This document shows positions 1 through 5,975 of a DNA stretch of 8,964 nucleotides, piece after piece. Source of the DNA: SIG714 sp045629725 (GTDB taxonomy: Bacteria; Bacillota; Clostridia; Oscillospirales; CAG-272); assembly GCA_045629725.1 (NCBI GenBank), contig JAZQRT010000143.1, positions 1 through 8,964 on the forward strand. The letters run 5' to 3'. Both the position numbers and the translations under genes were made by a program. Each line of letters opens with the position of its first letter. Position 1 is the stretch's first letter. Under the pieces are notes generated by a model. That model saw only the letters and a program-made list of their open reading frames with translations. It did no database searches and had not been told where the DNA came from.

Positions 1-617
1 CAACGGCAAAAATGTGCGGCAGAATATCCCTCAACCCTTTTAAGCATTTCGACCTTATCGGAACGATATCGATGATCGTTCTCGGCATCGGTTGGGCAAA
101 GCCCGTGCCGATAAACACAAGATATTTCAAAAATCAGAAAAAGGGCATGGCTCTTTCAGCCGCGGCAGGACCTATATCAAACCTGCTCCTTGCCCTCATC
201 TCAATACTTCTTTTGAGGGCTTTTGATATCATCATCTTCGGCGGTATTTATTATTCTGCAATTTCGGGTTCCTATTCTCTGGCAGATATTGCTCCCTCCC
301 TTATGTTGGAATCAAGCCTTGCTCTTGCCGATAAATTAAAGGTAGTTTTAATGTTCTTTCTCGAAATGTCGGCAATTCTCAATATATCTCTTGCCATCTT
401 CAACCTGATTCCCGTCCCACCCTTTGACGGATCGAGGATCGCATTTGCCGTTCTTCCGGATAATATTTATTTCGGAATCATGAAATACGAGCGCATTATT
501 ATGCTTGTTTTCATTTTCCTTTTCTATCAGTTCGGAAGCGGATTTTCATATCTTGTAAACGGAGTATTCGACAGAATTTATTCCCTTCTTTCCCTTGCAA
601 CCTCATTTTTGGTTTGA
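1..617 (+). CDS. M50-family site-2-protease-like membrane metalloprotease (3' part)
   Basis: The reading frame is open to the left edge, so the true start and the HExxH zinc-binding helix lie outside the window. The ATG at 12 is internal: the codons before it give Thr-Ala-Lys, and TAKM-x-GR-x-(S/T)LNP-x-KH is the usual stretch just after the HExxH helix in this family. Counting from that Met, GWAKPVPIN lies at 27-35, AGPISN at 52-57 and NLIPVPPFDG at 131-140. Asp139 is the expected third zinc ligand. Three or four hydrophobic segments (about 55-76, 108-133, 157-176) indicate a polytopic inner-membrane enzyme that cuts substrates within the bilayer. Clostridial relatives (YwhC/YdiL-type annotations) are short and lack a PDZ domain, as here. 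The substrate is unknown. The gene precedes scpA but is separated from it by 515 bases of repeat-rich DNA, so co-transcription is uncertain. Confidence 0.88.
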   Translation, partial: TAKMCGRISLNPFKHFDLIGTISMIVLGIGWAKPVPINTRYFKNQKKGMALSAAAGPISNLLLALISILLLRAFDIIIFGGIYYSAISGSYSLADIAPSLMLESSLALADKLKVVLMFFLEMSAILNISLAIFNLIPVPPFDGSRIAFAVLPDNIYFGIMKYERIIMLVFIFLFYQFGSGFSYLVNGVFDRIYSLLSLATSFLV

Positions 618-672
618 GTGAGGGATATAAACCGCGAATTTACCCAAAATTCGACAAACTAACAATTATACC

Positions 673-712
673 TGTAGGGGCGCTATCCTTCGTCCAAAAA
701 CATACATCGCAC
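673..712 (+). repeat. Partial GTAGGGG-type interspersed repeat
   Basis: TGTAGGGGCG at 673-682 is followed by a CGTCCAAAA block near 691-699. The same order, TGTAGGG then GGTCCAAAA with a similar A/C-rich tail, occurs at 3942-3990. The similarity is by eye, with gaps, so this is probably a decayed relative of that unit. GTAGGGG-containing repeats are common between genes in gut Clostridia (recalled knowledge, not searched). Confidence 0.45.
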
Positions 713-736
713 ACAAATTACCCATATTTCGCGGAG

Positions 737-777
737 GCTCCCTCCGAGAGGGAGCTGGCGCGGAGCGACTGAGGGAG
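737..777. repeat. GCTCCCTC palindromic repeat module with two possible pairings
   Basis: GCTCCCTC at 737-744 pairs perfectly with GAGGGAGC at 748-755 across a three-base loop. A second GAGGGAG at 771-777 could pair with the same 5' arm instead, giving a longer hairpin that loops out the GGCGCGGAGCGACT segment. This arrangement is typical of an interspersed REP-like element of gut Firmicutes. A C/G-rich stretch continues to about 898. Translating this region yields a spurious protein, so no gene is called here. Confidence 0.6.
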
Positions 778-943
778 AGTGCGAGACGTTACTTTTTTTG
801 CTGATTTTATTGTAAACGAACTCATCAAACGAGGGGGCAAGGTGCCTGCTTTCATTTGCGTTGCGCGGGCTCCCCCCTTCCCCCCTCCCGGAGTGGGGCT
901 TTTTCGCGCACGAATTTACCCTTGATTTGCCGAAACACCCCAT

Positions 944-1022
944 ATTCGGTAGGGGAGGGGCTTGCTCCTCCCGAAAAGAAACGCGTATGACGGGTCGTCG
1001 AAGGCGCCGACCCCTACCGAAT
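944..1022. repeat. Clover-shaped inverted-repeat element (GTAGGGG type)
   Basis: The outer arms are a perfect 12-base inverted repeat: ATTCGGTAGGGG at 944-955 and CCCCTACCGAAT at 1011-1022. Inside are two further hairpins: GGGAGGGG at 953-960 with CTCCTCCC at 965-972 (one mismatch), and GGGTCG at 992-997 with CGACCC at 1008-1013. Each shares two or three bases with the outer arms, so the inner and outer pairings compete at the junction. The whole could form a three-way or cruciform fold as DNA or RNA. It carries no coding signal and resembles a small non-autonomous repeat (MITE/REP-like). No flanking target duplication is visible to me. Confidence 0.65.
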
Positions 1023-1031
1023 AACGAACAG

Positions 1032-1111
1032 CGGCACAAATAAAATCTAACAAAAAATCCTTTTATTAAAAGTTTTTGAAGGGTTCGGGAAACTTTTTAC
1101 AAAAAGTTTCC
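1032..1111 (-). repeat. Composite interspersed repeat, copy A (inverted)
   Basis: Read on the minus strand this contains, in order, an 11-base inverted repeat (plus-strand arms GGAAACTTTTT at 1088-1098 and AAAAAGTTTCC at 1101-1111), an ACTTTTAATAAAAG block, a T-rich spacer and ATTTTATTTGTGCCG (1046 to 1032). The same order appears on the plus strand at 3857-3929. The 15-base ATTTTATTTGTGCCG block is identical in both. The clover element at 944-1022 continues directly beyond it, as the GTAGGG block does at 3943. The element ends 21 bases before the scpA start, so its hairpin would be in the scpA leader if transcription starts upstream. Confidence 0.65.
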
Positions 1112-1132
1112 TGAGAAAGAAAAAACATAAAA

Positions 1133-1924
1133 ATGATAACGACAGATACGAACAACAAATTAAATTTCAGGCTTGAGGTATACGAGGGTCCCCTTGATCT
1201 TCTTCTTGCACTGATCGCCAAAAACAAGGTCAGCATATACGATATCCCCATCGCGCTGATATTTGAGCAATATATGGAATACATTGACGCCATGCGTGAG
1301 ATGGACATGGAGCTTGCGGGAGAATTCATCAATATGGCAGCAGAGCTTATGCTGATAAAAAGCCGAATGATACTTCCCAAGGCCAAAAAAGACGGTGAGG
1401 AGGAAGACCCCCGAGCCGCTCTTGCCGCAGCCCTTATTGCATACAAAAGAGCAAAGATGGCAGCCTCGCCCCTTGCCGCGCTTTACAGTGAATACAGCGG
1501 ACGCACCGTTAAGGAAACAGACGAGATCGACGTTGACAACTCCTTCGTTGCTCCCCACGAGCTTGATATGCTTGTTAAGGCCTTTGACAGAATTGCAAAA
1601 CGCCAAAGGCTTATGGAGGAATCCCGAAACGCACAGGTGGAATCCAGCCTTAACACCATTGTGGTAAACAAAATAACTCCCATCGACGTAAAGGTAGTAT
1701 CAATACTCAGGGGACTTAAAAGAGAAGGTCCCACGGACTTCGAAAAGATCATTATGAGAAGCAAGAACCGATCGGACATCGTTGCCATCTTCCTTGCTAC
1801 CCTTCAGCTCATGGCAAAAAGACTTATATACATAAAAGAGCTTGACGGGAATAATATTCCAATTTTGGAGATAAACTATGACAGAGAACGAAAAAATGAC
1901 AATGACTCCCGAGACACAGAGTGA
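1133..1924 (+). CDS. scpA: Segregation and condensation protein A (ScpA)
   Basis: This is the kleisin subunit of the SMC-ScpA-ScpB condensin, which organises and segregates the chromosome; ScpA bridges the SMC heads and binds an ScpB dimer. At 263 residues it is of normal length. The N-terminal family signature YEGPLDLLLALI lies at residues 17-28, followed by the NKVSIYDIPI segment and a helical N-terminal domain. An acidic linker (about 86-92) and middle helices lead to a C-terminal winged helix (about 180-250) with the typical IFLATLQLMAKRLI stretch. The ATG at 1133 is the only start that keeps the N-terminal motif with a sensible lead, but its Shine-Dalgarno is poor (an A-rich GAGAAAG stretch). 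The tail is hydrophilic and overlaps scpB by 47 bases. A transposon-like repeat lies immediately upstream. Confidence 0.96.
   Translation: MITTDTNNKLNFRLEVYEGPLDLLLALIAKNKVSIYDIPIALIFEQYMEYIDAMREMDMELAGEFINMAAELMLIKSRMILPKAKKDGEEEDPRAALAAALIAYKRAKMAASPLAALYSEYSGRTVKETDEIDVDNSFVAPHELDMLVKAFDRIAKRQRLMEESRNAQVESSLNTIVVNKITPIDVKVVSILRGLKREGPTDFEKIIMRSKNRSDIVAIFLATLQLMAKRLIYIKELDGNNIPILEINYDRERKNDNDSRDTE
1867..1870 (+). promoter_or_regulatory. Ribosome binding site of scpB inside scpA
   Basis: GGAG at 1867-1870 lies seven bases before the ATG at 1878. It is the reason for choosing this start rather than the ATGs at 1896 or 1902, which lack a comparable site. Confidence 0.7.
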
Positions 1925-2501
1925 GGGAGCGGTTATATATGACGAGGACGAGCTCGGACGAGCCCTTGAAGCGGTGCTTTTTGCCGCAGGATACCCCGTG
2001 GAGATAGACAAGCTCTGCAAGGTGTTTTCAAGGGACAAGCGTGACATGAGGCGCTTCCTTACAAGCCATAGTCTTAAATTCAATTCCATGGACCTTGGAA
2101 TTATGATGCTTGTATTTGATGAAAGCGTTCAGCTCTGCACCCGAGAGGAATACAAGGACTATATAAGACAGACCCTCGGCATTAAAATGAGCGGTAAGCT
2201 TTCCGCATCAAGCCTTGAGGTTCTTGCCATCGTGGCATATAATCAGCCTGTAACCAAGGCGTTTATCGAGCAGGTCAGAGGGGTGGATTGCTCCTATGCC
2301 ATCACTTCCCTTTCGGACAAGGGGCTTATCGAATCCCGCGACCGTCTTGAGGTACCCGGCAGACCCATGCTTTATTCCACAACGGACACCTTTCTCCGCG
2401 TATTCGGCATAAATGACCTTTCAGAGCTTCCGAACGTGGATTTCAAGGAAGAAGAAGGCGAAAAGCCCGTGGACGGAGAACAAACAGAATTTGTAATTTA
2501 A
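1878..2501 (+). CDS. scpB: Segregation and condensation protein B (ScpB)
   Basis: ScpB forms a dimer that binds the ScpA linker in the SMC complex and is needed for chromosome condensation and partition. The protein has 207 residues, normal for the family. The first winged helix runs from about 22 to 100 (ELGRALEAVLFAAGYPV at 25-41). The second carries the signature LSASSLEVLAIVAYNQPVTK at 108-127 and a later segment with RDRLEVPGRPMLY at 154-166 and TFLRVFGI at 171-178. The tail after about 185 is acidic. Translation probably depends on that of scpA: the genes overlap by 47 bases in different frames. The first ~18 residues are low-complexity and poorly conserved in the family, so a start six or eight residues later is possible. 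Confidence 0.96.
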   Translation: MTENEKMTMTPETQSEGAVIYDEDELGRALEAVLFAAGYPVEIDKLCKVFSRDKRDMRRFLTSHSLKFNSMDLGIMMLVFDESVQLCTREEYKDYIRQTLGIKMSGKLSASSLEVLAIVAYNQPVTKAFIEQVRGVDCSYAITSLSDKGLIESRDRLEVPGRPMLYSTTDTFLRVFGINDLSELPNVDFKEEEGEKPVDGEQTEFVI

Positions 2502-2520
2502 CCGAAGGAGAGTGATAGAA

Positions 2521-3300
2521 ATGAAAGGATGGATAATTTTCGGAGCCATCGTTTTGTTTTTCGTACTGCTTTCCTTTATAAAAATAGGCGTGGTCATCGG
2601 TTACAAAAAAGACTTCAGCCTCGCCATCAAGCTGTTATTTTTTAAGATAAAGATACTTCCCGCCAAGGAGAAAAAGCTGAATCTTAAAAATTATACAAAG
2701 AAAAAGGTAGAAGCGGCAGAAGCAGCCGAAAAACTGAAAAAAGATAAAAAAGATAAAAAGAAGAAAGAAAAAAAGGAAAAAAAGGCGCAGGAGAAGCAGC
2801 TTAAAAAGGATCTTGAAAAAGCAGGAAAGGCTCCCCCTAAAAAGAAGCTTTCCGTGAAAATACAGGATACCGTCACTCTTGTCAAGGTCATTCTTGACGT
2901 GGTGAAGATACTTTTTTCCAAGCTCTTTGGTTATATCAAAACCGAGATAAGATCCTTGAAGATCGCCATCGGAGGTAAGGACCCATCACAGACCGCACTT
3001 ATCTACGGCGGGACCATGGCCGGTGTCACCGCACTTCTGGAGTTTCTTGACGGACACTCGGAATTAAAGATCAAAGACCGAGATGCCCTTGCCGTAATTC
3101 CCGATTTTCCATGCCACGGCTTTGAAGCGGATATAGATATGACCATCTCCTTCCGAGTATGGCAGATATTCGGAATGATAATCCCCCCCATCGTCCGCGC
3201 GGCAAAGCATTTTATCCCCAAGCTTTTGAAGGATAACAAAAACAAAACCCCTAAAAAGGATCAAAAAGCAACTACCGCAACAAGCGCAACCACAAAGTAA
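2521..3300 (+). CDS. DUF2953 family protein, membrane-anchored, lysine-rich
   Basis: The function is not established. The protein begins with a hydrophobic helix (residues 3-28), a probable membrane anchor. A very charged region (about 58-109) follows, dominated by Lys with Glu, Asp and Ala and probably coiled coil or disordered. The C-terminal half carries the DUF2953-like stretch IGGKDPSQTALIYGGTMA at 150-167, then beta-rich sequence. I place the start at ATG 2521 (259 residues): AAGGAG at 2505-2510 is ten bases before it, but only one base before the alternative GTG at 2512. DUF2953 genes regularly sit between scpB and ytfJ in Clostridia, often with sporulation links, which is the main hint to a role. 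Two A7 runs (2768-2774 and 2777-2783) encode the lysines and could be mutation-prone. Confidence 0.8.
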   Translation: MKGWIIFGAIVLFFVLLSFIKIGVVIGYKKDFSLAIKLLFFKIKILPAKEKKLNLKNYTKKKVEAAEAAEKLKKDKKDKKKKEKKEKKAQEKQLKKDLEKAGKAPPKKKLSVKIQDTVTLVKVILDVVKILFSKLFGYIKTEIRSLKIAIGGKDPSQTALIYGGTMAGVTALLEFLDGHSELKIKDRDALAVIPDFPCHGFEADIDMTISFRVWQIFGMIIPPIVRAAKHFIPKLLKDNKNKTPKKDQKATTATSATTK

Positions 3301-3306
3301 ACAATA

Positions 3307-3322
3307 CCCGTCAGTATACGGG
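3307..3322. other. Small hairpin before ytfJ
   Basis: CCCGT at 3307-3311 pairs with ACGGG at 3318-3322 across a six-base loop, seven bases after the DUF2953 stop. It has no poly-T tail and is too short to call a terminator. It may be a weak pause or processing site. Confidence 0.3.
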
Positions 3323-3357
3323 AATAGTAATAAACATAATTTTTGGAGGACATAACA

Positions 3358-3855
3358 ATGTCAGAGAAACTTAACGATATGATAAAATCATCACTTTCAT
3401 CCATCAAGGATATTGTAAGCTGTGATACGATCATGGGAACACCCATGCACATGCCTCAGGGTACCACAATTATCCCCGTTTCAAAGGTAACTGTAGGTTA
3501 CGCATCGGGCGGCCTTGATTATTTCAGCAAGAACCTTCCCGCAGAAAAGGTTACTCCCGCAGACAAGCCCCTCGGATTTGGAGGCGGCGGCGGAACAGGC
3601 GTTACAGTTGTTCCCGTTGGCTTCCTCATAATCGAAAAGGACGGCAGCGTTGAGCTTCTCAGCGTTGAGGCTTCCAACCACATTCCCACCGCAGTGAGCA
3701 TTCTTGATACGGTTCTCGATTTTGCAGAGCGCTCTCCCGAGATCGTTGAAAGAGTAAAGAACATCTTTGCAGGCAGCGGCAAGAAAAAGGAAGAAGCTCC
3801 CGCAGAAGAAGCAGAAGCACCCGCCGAGGTTCCCGCAGAAACACCTGCAGAGTAA
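3358..3855 (+). CDS. ytfJ: GerW/YtfJ family spore protein
   Basis: This family is produced during sporulation in Bacillus, where YtfJ (GerW) is needed for proper spore germination in some species; its biochemical activity is unknown. The start is ATG 3358 (165 residues), placed by the strong GGAGGA at 3345-3350 seven bases upstream; an in-frame TTG at 3343 is too early and overlaps that site. Family marks are the N-terminal DMIKSSLSSIKDIVSCDTIMG (helix into a strand), GYASGG at 47-52, a glycine-rich turn GFGGGGGTG at 73-81, and the strands VTVVPVGFLII and VELLSVE (82-104). Residues 143-165 form an Ala/Pro/Glu tail of short repeats not needed for the fold. It lies 57 bases after the DUF2953 gene. 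Its presence indicates a spore-forming lineage or one derived from it. Confidence 0.93.
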   Translation: MSEKLNDMIKSSLSSIKDIVSCDTIMGTPMHMPQGTTIIPVSKVTVGYASGGLDYFSKNLPAEKVTPADKPLGFGGGGGTGVTVVPVGFLIIEKDGSVELLSVEASNHIPTAVSILDTVLDFAERSPEIVERVKNIFAGSGKKKEEAPAEEAEAPAEVPAETPAE

Positions 3856-3856
3856 T

Positions 3857-3990
3857 TTACCTTTTTTGTAAAAAAGGTAAGTGGGAAAACTTTAATAAAA
3901 GTTTTTTATATTTAATTTTATTTGTGCCGTGCCCGAATGGTTGTAGGGAACGGTGTCCCCGACGGTCCAAAACAATAAACACACGCAAAA
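3857..3990 (+). repeat. Composite interspersed repeat, copy B (direct), including a terminator-like part
   Basis: Two bases after the ytfJ stop lies a perfect 11-base inverted repeat, TTACCTTTTTT at 3857-3867 and AAAAAAGGTAA at 3870-3880. It is followed by AAAACTTT/AAAGTTTT (3886-3893 and 3898-3905) with a TTTTTT run at 3902-3907, then ATTTTATTTGTGCCG (3915-3929), TGTAGGG (3942-3948) and GGTCCAAAA. Copy A (1111 down to 944 on the other strand) has the same order. The AT-rich second hairpin with its T run could act as a weak rho-independent terminator after ytfJ. Confidence 0.6.
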
Positions 3991-4009
3991 AGCCATCATA
4001 AATAAAACG

Positions 4010-4054
4010 CCCATCTCATAAAATTAAAAAAAGCTTAATTTTAGGATGGGTTTT
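4010..4054 (+). promoter_or_regulatory. Hairpin that encloses the Shine-Dalgarno of the carboxypeptidase gene
   Basis: CCCATC at 4010-4015 pairs with GATGGG at 4045-4050. After a small internal loop, TAAAATTAA at 4019-4027 pairs with TTAATTTTA at 4035-4043. A TTTT run follows at 4051-4054. The only ribosome-binding-like sequence for the next gene, AGGATGG at 4043-4049, lies within the 3' arm, seven bases before its ATG. The structure can be read as a terminator/attenuator or as a translation-blocking stem; the sequence does not decide between them. Confidence 0.55.
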
Positions 4055-4056
4055 AA

Positions 4057-5250
4057 ATGTTAAAAAGATTATTTTGCGGAATTATAGCGCTTTTCATGGC
4101 ATTTTTGCCTTCATCGGAGGCAGAATCATCACCAACATATTCGCCATCCTTGCAAGACAAAACCATTTCTCTTGCCGAAAAGGTTTCCGGCTGTCCACAC
4201 ACGGGCGGCGCGGCGGCGTATCTCATGAACTATGAAAGCGGAATGGAATTATATGCGGAAAACGCGGACACTCCCCTTCCCATGGCAAGCACCACAAAGC
4301 TCATGACCGCCATCATCGTGTCGGAAACGCTTGACTTTGAAAAGACCGTTACCGTCAAAAAGGAAAGCGTCGGTATTGAGGGAAGCTCCATATATCTTTT
4401 TGAGGGTGAAAAGATAAGCGTAAAGACCCTCATGTATGCCCTGCTCCTTGAAAGCGCAAACGATGCCGCCACCGCCCTTGCCATTGAATGTGCGGGCAGT
4501 GTGGAAAGCTTTGCCCTGCTTATGAACAAAAAGGCTCGGGACATGGGACTTAAAAGCACCCATTTTACAAATCCCCACGGACTTGATGACGAAGAACACT
4601 ATACCACAGCCCGCGAGCTTGCCCTTATCGCCGCCGAGGCGCTGAGGGACGAAAGGATTGCACAGATCGTTGCAACTAAATCCTACCGCGCAAAGGTTGA
4701 AAAGGGTGAGGAAAGCTACCGACACATGACCAACCACAACCGTCTGCTTTATACGTACGACGGCGCCATCGGCATGAAAACGGGCTTCACCAAGCGCACG
4801 GGGCGTTGCCTTGTCAGCGCCGCAAAAAGGGACGGAATGACGCTCATCGCCGTGACCTTGAATACTGCGGGAGATTGGCAGGTCCACCGAAATATGCTTG
4901 ATTTCGGCTTTGAAAACTATAAGATAATAAATATTGCAGAAAAAAACGAAATTACTTACAAAATTGAATGTACGGGCGGGACTTCAGGGGAAATAACAGT
5001 TACAAATTTACGGACATTTTCCGTTTTTGTGAATCGGGATTTTCAAAAGGAGCAGATCCGCCTTGAATCAAAGGTCATTCGCCCGTTGTTTGCGCCCATA
5101 AAGGAAAACACCGCCATTGGCACGGTGAGCGTATATCTCGGCGATGAAACGCTTTGGGATATCCCCCTTGTTTCAATGGACGATGTCCCAAAAAAAGAAA
5201 CAAAACAAGGAATTATCAGTAAAATAAAGGACTATTTTTCACGGGAATAA
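4057..5250 (+). CDS. D-alanyl-D-alanine carboxypeptidase (S11, DacB/DacF type)
   Basis: This secreted low-molecular-weight penicillin-binding protein removes the terminal D-Ala from peptidoglycan stem peptides and so limits cross-linking. The start is ATG 4057: MLKR and the hydrophobic run at 5-18 form a signal peptide, probably cleaved near residues 20-24. All three S11 motifs are present: STTK at 78-81 (nucleophile Ser78), SAN at 133-135 and KTG at 241-243. The C-terminal PBP5-type beta domain covers about 290-375. A last segment, GIISKIKDYFSRE, could be an amphipathic membrane-binding helix. The length of 397 residues matches Bacillus DacB and DacF (about 380-390). In B. subtilis the homologous place after scpAB holds dacB, the spore-cortex enzyme, so a sporulation role is plausible. 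The subfamily is not settled, so no symbol is given. rluB follows after two bases. Confidence 0.94.
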   Translation: MLKRLFCGIIALFMAFLPSSEAESSPTYSPSLQDKTISLAEKVSGCPHTGGAAAYLMNYESGMELYAENADTPLPMASTTKLMTAIIVSETLDFEKTVTVKKESVGIEGSSIYLFEGEKISVKTLMYALLLESANDAATALAIECAGSVESFALLMNKKARDMGLKSTHFTNPHGLDDEEHYTTARELALIAAEALRDERIAQIVATKSYRAKVEKGEESYRHMTNHNRLLYTYDGAIGMKTGFTKRTGRCLVSAAKRDGMTLIAVTLNTAGDWQVHRNMLDFGFENYKIINIAEKNEITYKIECTGGTSGEITVTNLRTFSVFVNRDFQKEQIRLESKVIRPLFAPIKENTAIGTVSVYLGDETLWDIPLVSMDDVPKKETKQGIISKIKDYFSRE

Positions 5251-5252
5251 TT

Positions 5253-5975
5253 ATGAAAGACACAAGATTACAAAAATACGTTTCCGACTGCGGACTTATG
5301 TCACGCAGAAGCGCGGAAAAAGAAATTGAGCTTGGGCACTTTACCATAAACGGTGTGAGGGCAGAGATTGGAGATAAGGTAGACCCCGAAAACGACGTTG
5401 TTGAATACAAGGGAAAGCCCATATTTAATGATAAGCCCCACGGATATACCTATATCATTCTCAATAAGCCCAAGGGGTACATCACCTCCATGTCCGATGA
5501 AAAGGGCAGAAAATGCGTAACGGAGCTTGTTCAAGATGTGGGTGTCCGTGTTTACCCCGTAGGACGCCTTGACTACAACTCCGAGGGTCTGCTTATCTTG
5601 ACCGATGACGGCGCATTTACGGAATATATGACTCACCCCCGCCACGAGATACCAAAGATCTATCACGTCCGCACCAAAGGCGACCTTACTGACGAGGAGC
5701 TTTCAAGGCTCAGTGCTCCCATGCGTATCGACGGACGTGAGATCATGCCCGTTAACTGCAAGGTGATCGAAAGAAAGCACACCTCAACAGTTATTGAAAT
5801 GACACTTTTTGAGGGCAGAAACCGCCAGATCAGAAAAATGTGTGAGCAAGTGGGACTTACCATACGCTCCCTCAAGCGCGTTGCTATCGGAAACATCACC
5901 CTTGCAGACCTTGGTGTAGGCAAGTGGAGATTGCTGACTGCCGCACAGGTGAAATACCTTATGGGTAAAAAATGA
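5253..5975 (+). CDS. rluB: 23S rRNA pseudouridine synthase RluB-like
   Basis: This enzyme isomerises a uridine to pseudouridine in the large-subunit rRNA (position 2605 in E. coli for RluB). The RluB/RluE/RluF family assignment is secure, the exact target less so. An N-terminal S4 RNA-binding domain covers about 1-60 (RLQKYVSDCGLMSRRSAEKEI at 5-25). The catalytic motif GRLDYNSEGLL is at 104-114 with the nucleophile Asp107. ILNKPKGYITS (69-79) and EGRNRQIRKM (187-196) are further family marks. At 240 residues it is of normal length. The ATG lies two bases after the carboxypeptidase stop with only a weak ribosome site (GGGAA), so translation is probably coupled. B. subtilis has rluB in the same cluster, after spmA and spmB, which are missing here. 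Confidence 0.94.
   Translation: MKDTRLQKYVSDCGLMSRRSAEKEIELGHFTINGVRAEIGDKVDPENDVVEYKGKPIFNDKPHGYTYIILNKPKGYITSMSDEKGRKCVTELVQDVGVRVYPVGRLDYNSEGLLILTDDGAFTEYMTHPRHEIPKIYHVRTKGDLTDEELSRLSAPMRIDGREIMPVNCKVIERKHTSTVIEMTLFEGRNRQIRKMCEQVGLTIRSLKRVAIGNITLADLGVGKWRLLTAAQVKYLMGKK

Larger units (their letters stand above)
634..932. repeat. Three imperfect copies of a ~22-base AATTTACCC motif
   Basis: Copies lie at 634-653, 714-732 and 911-932. All share an (A)AATT(T)ACCC core followed by an A/T-rich half and a CG-rich end. The first copy is itself an inverted repeat: CGAATTT at 635-641 faces AAATTCG at 647-653 across a five-base loop. The copies punctuate the gap between the protease gene and scpA and sit at the borders of the other repeat modules. 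I know of no assigned function. No poly-T tail follows the first hairpin, so it is not a standard terminator. Confidence 0.5.

Noticed and set aside
683..1039. 118-residue open frame on the minus strand across the first gap (and a 60-residue frame opposite).
   Set aside because: It is made entirely of repeat modules (GCTCCCTC and GTAGGGG types), is Arg/Pro/Ser/Gly-rich, has no ribosome binding site, and looks like the spurious hypothetical proteins that such repeats generate.
618..1132. CRISPR array or riboswitch in the repeat-rich gap.
   Set aside because: Repeats are unevenly spaced and diverged with no unique spacers of equal size, and no known riboswitch core or following T-run expression platform could be recognised.
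2769..2784. Two A-AAA-AAG slippery heptamers in frame in the DUF2953 gene (2769-2775, 2778-2784), suggesting -1 frameshifting.
   Set aside because: They follow automatically from AAA/AAG lysine runs; the -1 frame ends within about 85 bases and no stimulating stem or SD-like element is evident.
3314..3341. Possible forespore (sigma G-like) promoter before ytfJ: GTATA at 3314-3318 and CATAATT at 3335-3341, spacer 16.
   Set aside because: A start about seven bases after the -10 would fall inside GGAGGA at 3345-3350, leaving the mRNA without its ribosome binding site, and the spacing is short.
4249..4887. 212-residue open frame on the minus strand inside the carboxypeptidase gene.
   Set aside because: It is opposite a gene with all three S11 motifs; the composition is that of an antisense shadow and it lacks a credible start.
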